From NCBI GenBank assembly GCA_030019105.1, contig JASEGY010000012.1:12627-23635 (forward strand): DNA of 11,009 nucleotides, given 5' to 3'. A program made the position numbers and the translations under genes. Source of the stretch: a bacterium (GTDB lineage: Bacteria; UBA9089; JASEGY01). The notes beneath the pieces were generated by a model, which saw only the letters and a list, made by a program, of their open reading frames with translations, made no database searches and was not told the origin of the DNA. This document shows, piece after piece, positions 1 through 7,526 of the stretch; the first letter of the stretch is position 1, and every line of letters begins with the position of its first letter.

Positions 1-3000
1 GCGCTGCGGATGATACTTACCGGGTTCGCTCCCGGGCGACTGATTCAGCCGGAAACATTGAGGCTACCGACATGGTAACCTTTACCTTAGATACCACTCC
101 CCCGTCCGCAACTATTACTTCTCCGGGGCCTGACGATGTCCTTAGAGATATAACCCATATCACCGGCTCGGCGATTGATAATCTATCCGGTATAGAGAGG
201 GTAGAGGTAAGTATCAAGCAGGCGCTGTCTCAAACCTATTGGAGTGGAGCGGCCTGGGTCACTACCCCAACCTGGTTTATGGCTTTGGGAACCACGGATT
301 GGACCTTCTCCTGGCCTGCGGCTATCTGGGATGGCGCTTACACTGTCCAGGCCCGGGCCACAGATAAGGTGAATAACGTGGAGGCGCCGGAAGAGGGTAA
401 TACCTTTACCTTAGATAAGACTTATCCTGCTTCGTATATTTCAACGCCGGCCAGAGGCGCGGTGCTGGGCAGTTTGCCCCAGGTTAAAGGCACAGCCACC
501 GATGGACTCTCCAGCATAGCTAAGGTGGAAATCAGTATCTGGAAAAATGGATTATATTGGAAGAACACTACTTGGGTGACACCTCCAACCTGGCTGCCGG
601 TGAACGGGACAACCTCATGGAGCTATATCTGGCCTGCCGGATTGATGAGTGGTAGTTATACCTTGACCTCCAGGGCAACAGATGCCGCTGGAAATGAAGA
701 AATCCCGGTTTTATCGACCACCTTTATTCTCGACACGGAAGGGCCTGTCTCCCGGATTACCTCGCCTCAATCAGGGGCGATTCTTCAGTCCCTGGCTCAG
801 ATTGCCGGAACAGCCGGCGATGAGGAATCCGGAATAAAGAAGGTCGAGGTGAGTATCCGAAATGAGACTGATCAGACCTACTGGAACGGCAGTCACTGGG
901 TCACGCAGGAATACTGGCTTCCGGCCATGGGAACCGCTAATTGGAGCTTTCCCTGGCCGGCGCTTGGTGGTGGATGCTATTTAGTTACTGTCAAATCCCG
1001 GGCCACAAATGGGGCTGACATTCAGGAAACCCCCGGGCCTGGTGTGAGCTTTACGGTTGATGACGCGCCGCCCAGCACGGTCATTAATGCGCCCCGGGAA
1101 GGGGATGTGCTTACCTATTTGGGGCAGATTACCGGGACAATACAAGATGGTTGTACTCCCATCGACCGGGTTGAGGTGGCTATTAAGCAGAAGACTACCG
1201 GGAGCTACTGGAATGGGGCGAAGTGGTTGCCGGCTCAAAGCTGGCTCAGGGCCAATGGCACCTCTTCCTGGGCCTTGACCTGGCCGGGCTTAATAGGTAA
1301 TGGGGAATATACCATCCTGGGCCGAACCGTAGATCAGGCCGGAAATGTAGAGACTTCTCTTGCCCCGGGACGTAATTGGGTTAATTTCATGTTAGATTCC
1401 ACTCCACCGGGTTCAACCATAGTTTCACCCCGGTCCGGGGCAATGTTAAATATACTGACCCAAATATCAGGCACGGCCAATGATGACTTTTCGGGGGTCA
1501 AAAAAGTGGAGATTGCTATTCGCCGGGCGGATGATCAGAACTATTGGAATGGAATCACCTGGCAGGGGAGCAGGATACTGCTTCAGACCTTCGGGACGAA
1601 CTCCTGGAACTATCCCTGGCCCCAGCAGGCCGGAGACGGAACCTACACTGTGACCGCCCAGGCCACTGATCAGGCCGGTAACTTAGGACCGCTTCTCGGT
1701 GGAATAACCTTTACCTTAGATGCTGCCCCTCCGGAATCCAGGATTACCTATCCGGCTAACAATCAAATTATAACAACTTCGTTCCAGATTAGCGGGACGG
1801 CTAATGACAATCGATCCGGTGTGGCCGGGGTTGCGCTGGCTATCCGGAATAAGGATGGGAATTATTACAATGGTTCCACCTGGGTGGCTCAGGAGTTCTG
1901 GATATCAGTCCAGGGGCTTAATTCATGGATCTATACCTGGCCTAAGCTGGATGACGCCGTTTATGATCTCTACTCCCGGGCAACAGACCTGGCTGGAAAT
2001 GTAGAAATGCCTTCGTCGCCGGTTCACTTTACCTTTGTTTCAAAAGGGCCGGCCTCCAGCATTACCTTACCCCTTGATGGAAAAGGCTTGACCGCCTTGA
2101 CCGAGATAACAGGTACGGCTAAGGACAACCTCCTGCGCATTACTCAGGTGGAAGTGAGTATCAGGCGTGAGGATATCGGCACTTACTGGAATGGATACGG
2201 TTGGGTCATGATATCGGGCTGGGTAACGGTGAGTGGAACCGAGGTGTGGGCATACTCCTGGCCCCAGGGTAGTGGAGACGGTAGATTTACCGTCTGGTCC
2301 AGGGCCACCAATGAAGCCGGTATGGTAGAGACCCCGGGCCGGGGAAATACCTTTAGCCTTGATAATACCGCCCCGGCGTCCTGGATAACCTCACCTATCG
2401 AAAATGCCACCCTGACAGCTTTAACTAAGATAGAGGGAAAGAGTTCAGATAACCTTTCCGGGGTGAGTAAGGTCGATCTCAGTATTAAAAGAAATCGGGA
2501 TGGAAATTACTGGAATGGGACTAACTGGGCGCAGGGACAAAGCTGGGTAGTCGCTTCAGGCACAACTACCTGGGAACTTGCCTGGCCTAAGACAACCGAT
2601 GGCAGCTACACCTTGCAATCAAGGGCTACTGATGTATCTGGTAATCCTGAAAACCCGCAAACATCCCGGAACTTTACCTTAGTCGATAAAACAGCTCCCT
2701 CCTCGCAGGTTACCTCTCCGGCTAATGGGGCCGTCATTAATAAAGGCCTCGCCATGATCCAGGGAACGGCTGAGGATGATATGTCCGGGGTGGCCCTGGT
2801 GGAAGTGGCTGTCAAGCGGAAGAGCGATGGGGCTTATTGGAACGGAAGCGCCTGGGAGCTTAGCGCCGCGAAACTCTGGCTTGGGGCCGGCGGGACTGAT
2901 TCCTGGTCCTCTCCCTGGCCGCCTGGAGTGAGTGATGGGGATTATCTCATCTATTCCAGAGCCCAGGATTTGGCCGGAAATATAGAAATAAAAGAAGCGG

Positions 3001-5057
3001 GCGCTCAGGTAACTATCGACAGTATCCTCCCGGCATCTAAAGTAACATCTTCTTATGATGGAGCCGTTTTGGGTAATCTAAGTCAGATTTCAGGGACAGC
3101 TTCGGATAATCTGGGGGTGTCTAAAGTAGAGGTGAGTATTCAGCGGAGCGGAACCGGCCGCTATTTTACCGGAACCGGCTGGTCTCCAACCCAGACCTGG
3201 CTTCAGGCTGCCGGGACAAATTCGTGGATTTATGACCTGTCTGTCAAGATAGTGGAGGACGATCACTATCTTATTACTTCCAGGGCAACGGATATTGCCG
3301 GTAATGTAGAAAGCCCAACAGTTACTATTACTGTCATCATAGACACTATCTCATCGGTTTCGACCATTACCAGCCCAACTGACGGGCAGGAGATCAATTA
3401 TTTGGGTCAAATCTCCGGGATAGCTGCGGATGATGGTGGAGTCGCTCAGGTAGGGGTAAGTATCAGGAGGATATCTAATGGAACTTACTGGAATGGTTCA
3501 AACTGGCAGATAAACCAGTTTTGGCTGTCGGCTACCGGGACCACTTCCTGGACTTATGCCTGGCCTTCGGGTATCCCGGAGAACGTCAGCTATCTGATTC
3601 AATCCAGGGCCACTGATATAGCCGGGCATGTCGAGATACCCAAGAAAGGGAATACGGTTACTATTGACACGACTGCGCCGGTTAATCCCACGCTATCTTT
3701 GAGTGACCAAACCAGTGGTTCGCAGAACTACACTGATGACCGGATGGTTAATGTATCTATTGGAAATGATCCCGGTGTGGCGGAATATCTCTTGAGTGAA
3801 ACACTCAGCAGCGCTCCCGGCAGCTCCGATTGGCAAACACTGGGAACAAAAACTAAGCCGGCCATCTATACCCTCCGTTCCGGAGATGGACCAAAGACCG
3901 TTTTCATCTGGGTCAGAGATAAGGCCACTAATGTTAACCCGGGTCAGGTAAGCGCTCAGATTACCTTAGATATGAGCGGACCTGTTATTACAGGAATCCC
4001 TACTGAGAATTCTCCTGATAATGACTATGATGAAGATGGCCGATACACCGTTTATTGGACTGCGGCCTCGGATCCTCAATCCGGAGTGGCCGGTTATGAA
4101 ATTCAGGAAAAAGTCGGTGAGAACGGTCAATGGACTACCCTGAGCAACGCTATTGCCTCCGGGGTAACTAACTATTCCATCACGGGAAGGTCTAAAGGCA
4201 AGACCTATTCCTACCGGGTCAGGGCCAAAAATGGGGTCGGCAACTGGGGCGATTACTCGTCTTCATCGGATGGTATTGAAGTGGCTGACCGGATCGGAAG
4301 CAGCGGCGGAACCGCAACTGATGCCCAGGGTGAAGCCAAAGTAGAGGTGCCACCCCGCAGCTTTAAGGATGACCTTAATGTGGTTATTGAAACTGATCCG
4401 ATTAACAACCCCAATGAAGTAGATCCGGATGATATTGAAAAGGCTGATGCCAAAAAGGATATTAATCTTGGCTCCGGGGGGTTGATGGAGATCAATCTCT
4501 ATGATGCCTGGGATCAACCCGTTGATAATCTCAGCTCGGCTATCACCATTATCCTTTCTTACCCGGATGGAGATCAGGATGGATACGTGGATGGCACCCA
4601 GCCGCCTCTAAATGAGCTTACCTTGAAGATTTACCGGTTAGATGAGACCGCTCAGGAATGGACTCCCGTGCCTGGTTCAGTAGTTGATCCAGTGAAGAAT
4701 ACAGTCTCAGTTGATATTACTCACACCTCAGTCTATAGGTGGTGGGGGACAGCAACTCCGGTGAATCTGAGTAACCCGATTGTCTATCCCAATCCCTTCA
4801 AGGCTTCAAAACACAATGAGATTAACTTTGGGAGCAAGGCGGAACCGGCCAAGATGCTTTCCGTGAATACTACTATCGAGATTTACACCCTGAGCGGTGA
4901 GTTAGTTCAGACCATCAAAGAGGGAGAGGATGCTGATCCCAATAATGGTCAGGCCATCTGGAAGGTGTCTGACGATATCTCCGCCGGGCTTTATTTCTAC
5001 ATCATTACTAATCCATCCGGCGATAAGGTGACCGGGAAGCTGGCGATTATCAGGTAG
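1..5057 (+). CDS. Giant secreted Ig-like tandem-repeat protein with C-terminal T9SS-type sorting domain (5' partial)
   Basis: The frame is open to the left edge (first full codon at base 3), and residues before the ATG at 72 already match the repeat (YRVRSRATDSAGNIEAT). The ATG at 72 is therefore internal and the true start lies outside the window. After one partial unit come eleven complete units of about 108 residues (about 99-3668). Their consensus is: SxITSP...ITGTAxD..SGV.KVEVSI, then YWNG..W......W....GT..W...WP, then DG.YT..SRATD.AGNVE.P...FTLD. Next are a divergent Ig-like unit (3669-3971), a fibronectin III-like domain (3972-4286), and a ZU5-like or otherwise unassigned beta region with an acidic stretch (4287-4766). 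The C-terminus (4767-5054) has VYPNPF, IYTLSGELV, GLYFYIIT and GKLAIIR, the pattern of T9SS type A/FlgD-like sorting domains. Inferred role: long cell-surface or secreted fibre, adhesion or structural. No catalytic motif was seen. The ligand is unknown. Confidence 0.9.
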   Translation, partial: AADDTYRVRSRATDSAGNIEATDMVTFTLDTTPPSATITSPGPDDVLRDITHITGSAIDNLSGIERVEVSIKQALSQTYWSGAAWVTTPTWFMALGTTDWTFSWPAAIWDGAYTVQARATDKVNNVEAPEEGNTFTLDKTYPASYISTPARGAVLGSLPQVKGTATDGLSSIAKVEISIWKNGLYWKNTTWVTPPTWLPVNGTTSWSYIWPAGLMSGSYTLTSRATDAAGNEEIPVLSTTFILDTEGPVSRITSPQSGAILQSLAQIAGTAGDEESGIKKVEVSIRNETDQTYWNGSHWVTQEYWLPAMGTANWSFPWPALGGGCYLVTVKSRATNGADIQETPGPGVSFTVDDAPPSTVINAPREGDVLTYLGQITGTIQDGCTPIDRVEVAIKQKTTGSYWNGAKWLPAQSWLRANGTSSWALTWPGLIGNGEYTILGRTVDQAGNVETSLAPGRNWVNFMLDSTPPGSTIVSPRSGAMLNILTQISGTANDDFSGVKKVEIAIRRADDQNYWNGITWQGSRILLQTFGTNSWNYPWPQQAGDGTYTVTAQATDQAGNLGPLLGGITFTLDAAPPESRITYPANNQIITTSFQISGTANDNRSGVAGVALAIRNKDGNYYNGSTWVAQEFWISVQGLNSWIYTWPKLDDAVYDLYSRATDLAGNVEMPSSPVHFTFVSKGPASSITLPLDGKGLTALTEITGTAKDNLLRITQVEVSIRREDIGTYWNGYGWVMISGWVTVSGTEVWAYSWPQGSGDGRFTVWSRATNEAGMVETPGRGNTFSLDNTAPASWITSPIENATLTALTKIEGKSSDNLSGVSKVDLSIKRNRDGNYWNGTNWAQGQSWVVASGTTTWELAWPKTTDGSYTLQSRATDVSGNPENPQTSRNFTLVDKTAPSSQVTSPANGAVINKGLAMIQGTAEDDMSGVALVEVAVKRKSDGAYWNGSAWELSAAKLWLGAGGTDSWSSPWPPGVSDGDYLIYSRAQDLAGNIEIKEAGAQVTIDSILPASKVTSSYDGAVLGNLSQISGTASDNLGVSKVEVSIQRSGTGRYFTGTGWSPTQTWLQAAGTNSWIYDLSVKIVEDDHYLITSRATDIAGNVESPTVTITVIIDTISSVSTITSPTDGQEINYLGQISGIAADDGGVAQVGVSIRRISNGTYWNGSNWQINQFWLSATGTTSWTYAWPSGIPENVSYLIQSRATDIAGHVEIPKKGNTVTIDTTAPVNPTLSLSDQTSGSQNYTDDRMVNVSIGNDPGVAEYLLSETLSSAPGSSDWQTLGTKTKPAIYTLRSGDGPKTVFIWVRDKATNVNPGQVSAQITLDMSGPVITGIPTENSPDNDYDEDGRYTVYWTAASDPQSGVAGYEIQEKVGENGQWTTLSNAIASGVTNYSITGRSKGKTYSYRVRAKNGVGNWGDYSSSSDGIEVADRIGSSGGTATDAQGEAKVEVPPRSFKDDLNVVIETDPINNPNEVDPDDIEKADAKKDINLGSGGLMEINLYDAWDQPVDNLSSAITIILSYPDGDQDGYVDGTQPPLNELTLKIYRLDETAQEWTPVPGSVVDPVKNTVSVDITHTSVYRWWGTATPVNLSNPIVYPNPFKASKHNEINFGSKAEPAKMLSVNTTIEIYTLSGELVQTIKEGEDADPNNGQAIWKVSDDISAGLYFYIITNPSGDKVTGKLAIIR
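99..3668 (+). repeat. Eleven tandem ~108-residue Ig-like protein repeats
   Basis: Within the giant protein, eleven successive units average about 324 nt. Each unit has an Ig-like first half ending in (V/I)EV(S/A)I. It is followed by a tryptophan-rich middle (YWNG, W, GT..W, WP) and a closing RATD.AGN.E...FT(L/V)D strand. DNA identity between units is clearly lower than protein pattern identity, so the array is old rather than freshly amplified. Unit 10 lacks the WP of the W-GT-W-WP block (IYDLSV in its place) and unit 6 has YYNG instead of YWNG. Confidence 0.85.
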
Positions 5058-5073
5058 CGCCTTTCCTGCCGGT

Positions 5074-5129
5074 AGAAACCTGGTTTCTGCGCCGGTAGAA
5101 ACCAGGTTTCTTGAAGAAACCTGGTTTCT
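5074..5129. repeat. Three copies of a 15-bp palindrome, AGAAACC-N-GGTTTCT
   Basis: Perfect copies lie at 5074-5088, 5097-5111 and 5115-5129, starting 17 bases after the stop codon of the giant gene. Each is a 7-bp inverted repeat around one central base; copies 1 and 3 have T and copy 2 has A, so copy 2 is the reverse complement of the others. The copies can pair within or between themselves and may fold the 3' end of the transcript. No U-run follows, so a classical terminator is not supported. A one-mismatch copy occurs at 7775-7789. Confidence 0.75.
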
Positions 5130-5151
5130 GTAGTCCACCAGAAAATAGGAG

Positions 5152-5382
5152 GGTGGGCTTTGCCCCACTGCCATTAAGTTAAGCCGAAGCTTTTGAAACA
5201 CAATAGGTTGACAAGGTAGGAGTTTAGGCTTTAGCCTTTCATTCTCCTGGTATTGTGCTGCAAATGAAACCCTAAAGGGTAAATTCCCTTCACAGGTGAC
5301 TGCGGGACGAATTACATACTCCCTATATCGCCTTAGCATAAAGAGTTGCCCTTAACTTAATGGCAGTGGGGCTTTGCCCACC
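5152..5382. mobile_element. 231-bp non-coding element with 32-bp terminal inverted repeats (MITE-like)
   Basis: The left arm 5152-5183 (GGTGGGCTTTGCCCCACTGC...) and right arm 5351-5382 are reverse complements at 29 of 32 positions. The three differences are the TTT inside the small hairpin GGGC-TTT-GCCC near each tip. The interior holds a copy of the GGAGTTTAGG hairpin cassette (5219-5287). No transposase or convincing protein is encoded. I see no target-site duplication at the tips, so mobility is inferred from the inverted arms only. A large stem-loop repeat that does not transpose is the alternative. Confidence 0.6.
5219..5287. repeat. Hairpin cassette copy A (GGAGTTTAGGCTTTAGCC type)
   Basis: This starts GGAGTTTAGGCTTTAGCC..TTTCAT (5219-5242) and ends ATGAAACCCTAAAGGG..ATTCC (5264-5287), an imperfect inverted repeat with a 21-base loop. 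The left 24 bases are identical to those at 7231 and 7642. Here the cassette sits inside the 231-bp element, not the 154-bp element. Confidence 0.75.
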
Positions 5383-5396
5383 AAGATGGGTAATCT

Positions 5397-5419
5397 ATCA
5401 CAGGCGTCCCGCCTGTGAT
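5397..5419. repeat. Perfect 10-bp stem hairpin
   Basis: ATCACAGGCG (5397-5406) and CGCCTGTGAT (5410-5419) are exact reverse complements around a TCC loop, 78 bases before the coiled-coil gene. There is no adjacent T-run. It could be a REP-like repeat, a transcription attenuating hairpin or an operator; the sequence does not decide between them. Confidence 0.65.
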
Positions 5420-5496
5420 TAACGATCATAAGGCCGGAATCAACCGAGTAGAATTGATTAGAGGGAAGATACGGCATGGCGTTAAAGGAGTAGCAG

Positions 5497-6018
5497 ATGA
5501 TGAAGATAATCCCGCTAATGGTGGTATTTCTGATCCTTGGCCTTTCTGAGGCCCGGGCTGACCTGAGCAAAAAAGATGTTGAGGAAATCAGGCAAATTGT
5601 CCGGGAAGAAGTAACCTATGCGGTAACTCAGGTAGAAAAGAGATTGAGCCAAAGAATTGATGAGGTAGAGAAAAGATTGGATCAAAGAATCGATGAGTTA
5701 GACAAGAGAGTGAGTAGTCAAATCAATGATTTAGACAAGAGACTCAGTTTATATCTCCAGGCGCTGATAGCTCTGATTGGTATCTTTGGGGGAGCCTTTG
5801 TGGTGGGCTGGGTAAAGCTTACCTCTAAAGTGGCGGCTACTGAGGCAACTTTAACCGAGCACCTTAAAGAGGAAGAAAAAAGAGCGGCGGGAAAAGAGAG
5901 ATTAATCGTTCAGCAGCAAGAAGAGATTAGACAGATGAAGGACTTAAGAGGAGCATTCCAGAATTTAAGGGAAGAGATGAATAGGAGGCTCGAGCGGTTA
6001 GAAAAAATGGCGGCCTAA
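5497..6018 (+). CDS. Coiled-coil, single-pass membrane protein with signal peptide (unknown function)
   Basis: 173 residues that I do not recognise as a named family. An N-terminal hydrophobic segment ending near SEARA (about residues 1-21) looks like a signal peptide or anchor. A charged helix carrying four 11-residue repeats follows (46-89: VEKRLSQRIDE, VEKRLDQRIDE, LDKRVSSQIND, LDKRLSLYLQA). A membrane segment lies at about 86-107 (LYLQALIALIGIFGGAFVVGWV). The C-terminal part is a second charged helical stretch, likely coiled coil (about 117-172). AAAGGAG ends 6 bases before the ATG at 5497; a second ATG follows at once at 5500. It lies between the surface-protein gene and the PorV-like gene, so a cell-envelope role is plausible but unproven. 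The hydrophobic segments could also be two true transmembrane helices. Confidence 0.85.
   Translation: MMKIIPLMVVFLILGLSEARADLSKKDVEEIRQIVREEVTYAVTQVEKRLSQRIDEVEKRLDQRIDELDKRVSSQINDLDKRLSLYLQALIALIGIFGGAFVVGWVKLTSKVAATEATLTEHLKEEEKRAAGKERLIVQQQEEIRQMKDLRGAFQNLREEMNRRLERLEKMAA
5632..5763 (+). repeat. Four in-frame 33-bp tandem repeats encoding 11-residue coiled-coil units
   Basis: Four consecutive 33-base units code for VEKRLSQRIDE-like 11-mers. Units 1 and 2 are close at the DNA level (both begin GTAGA, both end GATGAG); units 3 and 4 are more diverged. The 11-residue period is a hendecad, typical of slightly right-handed or straight coiled coils. Copy number can change by slippage without loss of frame. 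Confidence 0.75.
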
Positions 6019-6032
6019 AATCCGCGAGCTTA

Positions 6033-6230
6033 AATAAAAAGGTGCTCACCCGTTAGTACTTTGATTTAGAAAAAATACCTGATCAGTGGAAATAGTTACT
6101 CCTCTTTTAATAGCACACGGATGACACGGATTTAACGGATTTATACTGATTTTATCCGTGGTAATCCGTGTTATCCGTGTGCTATTAGATTTTCATAATC
6201 AAAGTAGTAGTGGATGAGTACCAATAAAAA
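6033..6230. mobile_element. MITE-like element copy 1 (6041-6222, 182 bp) with 8-bp target duplication AATAAAAA
   Basis: The tips are inverted repeats matching at 21 of 26 positions (6041-6066, GGTGCTCACCCGTTAG...; 6197-6222, ...GGATGAGTACC). AATAAAAA is present exactly on both sides (6033-6040 and 6223-6230). A second internal inverted repeat (6108-6131 with 6164-6187, built on TAGCACACGGAT / ATCCGTGTGCTA) would let most of the element fold into one long stem. No coding capacity. The element ends 19 bases before the PorV-like start, and its right duplication touches the ribosome binding site. An 8-bp AT-rich duplication with GG-starting tips is compatible with an ISL3-type transposase acting in trans, which is an inference. 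Confidence 0.85.
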
Positions 6231-6241
6231 GGAGAGTAAAA

Positions 6242-7183
6242 ATGAGAAAGAGAATAACCCTTCTGATAACCTTTGGATTTATTTTAGGCGCAGCTTCTAC
6301 TGTTATGGCTGACCCTGGTAAAACAGCCGCGGCCCAATTCCTGAAATTTGATGTGGCCGCCAGGGCCGCCGGCATGGGCGGGGCCTTTGCCGGGGTAGCT
6401 GATGATGCCTCGGCCCTTTATTACAATCCGGCGGGGTTGGGCGATCTGATTGACCGGGAGGCGCTGGTTAGCTATGTCTCTCTCTACAGCGAGCTTCCTG
6501 ACCCGGTGAGCCTTTACTATTTAAGCTATGTGCATCCCACACCCTGGGCGAGCTTTGGCGGGAGTTTGACCTACCTTGGTTCTGGTGATATCCCCGGCTA
6601 TGATGATAAGGGTATTCCTATTCAGGGTACCACCTTCACGATCAGAGACCTGGCCCTTTCTTTCGGCCTGGGGAAAAGGGTTTGGGAAGACCTTGCCCTG
6701 GGGGCCGGCCTGAAGATTATTAGCTCCAGGATTGAAGACGCGAGTTCTAATATTGGGATAGCTTTAGACCTGGGGGCCATCTATGAGATCCCTATCCCCG
6801 GGTTATTACTGGGAGCAGCGATTAAAAACCTGGGTACCTCGTTAAAATATGATGACGGTAAATCTAATGACTTGCCTCTGATGCTTAAGACCGGTCTTTC
6901 TTATTCTATTGTCAAGACCAAAGAGCAGGAATTTCGAGCGGCTATAGACGGCAATATCCCAAAGGCAAAGGATGGTAGTACTTATGTCTCAGCCGGACTG
7001 GAGTATTGGTACCAACGCGCCTTTGGCGTAAGGATCGGCTACAATGGCAGCGCCTCTGATCCTGGGGGGGGCTTAACTCTCGGGGCCGGCTTTAAGGGAG
7101 CCAATTTTGGCCTCGATTACGCCTACCATTTCTTTGGCGACCTGGGCGATGTCCACCGGATATCGCTGTTGGGGAAGTTTTAA
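6242..7183 (+). CDS. PorV/PorQ-family outer-membrane beta-barrel protein
   Basis: 313 residues. A signal peptide covers about 1-23 (hydrophobic core, cleavage after VMA). The family signature follows at residues 33-67: FLKFDVAARAAGMGGAFAG then VADDASALYYNPAGLG, as in PorV/PorQ (former UPF0164) and FadL-like barrels. The rest alternates short amphipathic strands (LALGAGLKI, LGAAIKNLGTSL, FGVRIGYNG, FGLDYAYHF) and ends in a C-terminal Phe (LLGKF), usual for BAM-inserted barrels. In Bacteroidota, PorV shuttles T9SS substrates to the attachment complex and PorQ has a related role. Which of these this copy matches cannot be told from sequence alone. GGAGAG lies 5 bases before the ATG. The giant protein upstream, with a T9SS-type C-terminus, is a natural candidate client. 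Any promoter between 6019 and 6241 must lie in or be displaced by the mobile element there. Confidence 0.88.
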   Translation: MRKRITLLITFGFILGAASTVMADPGKTAAAQFLKFDVAARAAGMGGAFAGVADDASALYYNPAGLGDLIDREALVSYVSLYSELPDPVSLYYLSYVHPTPWASFGGSLTYLGSGDIPGYDDKGIPIQGTTFTIRDLALSFGLGKRVWEDLALGAGLKIISSRIEDASSNIGIALDLGAIYEIPIPGLLLGAAIKNLGTSLKYDDGKSNDLPLMLKTGLSYSIVKTKEQEFRAAIDGNIPKAKDGSTYVSAGLEYWYQRAFGVRIGYNGSASDPGGGLTLGAGFKGANFGLDYAYHFFGDLGDVHRISLLGKF

Positions 7184-7230
7184 GGTAACTATAGTGCTTA
7201 AGAAAAAGATTTTGGGGTTGGTTGAAGATT

Positions 7231-7283
7231 GGAGTTTAGGCTTTAGCCTTTCATAAGTAATGAAATCCTAAAGGATTAACTCC
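7231..7283. repeat. Hairpin cassette copy B
   Basis: Left half 7231-7254 (GGAGTTTAGGCTTTAGCC..) and right half 7260-7283 (ATGAAATCCTAAAGGATT..) form an imperfect inverted repeat with a 5-base loop. The small palindromes AGGCTTTAGCCT and TCCTAAAGGA lie within the halves. It is the centre of the 154-bp element B and shares its 24-base left half exactly with copies A and C. Confidence 0.8.
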
Positions 7284-7320
7284 GAAAGCTATATAGCCTA
7301 TCTTGAATTCGCTTACCCCA

Positions 7321-7526
7321 AAATATTTGGTGCTTACCCGTTAGTACTTTGATTTAGAAAAAATCACCTAATCCGTAGGAATAGCTACTCCTTTTAATAG
7401 CACACGGATGACACGGATTTAACGGATTTGCACTGATTTTATCCGTGGTAATCCGTAGTATCCGTGTTATCCGTGTGCTATTAGATTTTCATAATCAAAG
7501 TAGTAGCGGATGAGTACCAAATATTT
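7321..7526. mobile_element. MITE-like element copy 2 (7329-7518, 190 bp) with 8-bp target duplication AAATATTT, inserted in element B
   Basis: Same family as the 6041-6222 element: near-identical tips (7329-7354 and 7493-7518, 21 of 26 paired) and the same TAGCACACGGAT internal stem. AAATATTT is duplicated exactly (7321-7328 and 7519-7526). Deleting the element plus one duplication gives CCCCAAAATATTTATCTTAA, which is what the intact sister element has at about 7727-7746. Copy 2 carries one extra 9-base ATCCGT-type unit (AGTATCCGT) and small indels relative to copy 1. Confidence 0.9.

Noticed and set aside
72..74. ATG at 72 as the start of the giant protein gene
   Set aside because: The frame stays open upstream to the window edge and the upstream residues match the repeat consensus, so this Met is internal.
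5074..5129. CRISPR-like array
   Set aside because: Repeats are only 15 bp, self-palindromic and separated by 3-8 bases, with no unique spacers and no cas genes.
5074..5129. Rho-independent terminator of the giant gene
   Set aside because: The palindromes have almost no loop and no T-run follows, so a standard terminator cannot be claimed.
4902..5339. Minus-strand 145-codon open frame
   Set aside because: It overlaps the end of the giant gene antisense and then runs through the 231-bp inverted-repeat element. It has no recognisable domain and is best explained by the repeat.
5352..5570. Minus-strand 72-codon open frame
   Set aside because: It starts inside the coiled-coil gene on the other strand and ends in the arm of the 231-bp element. 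No supporting features.
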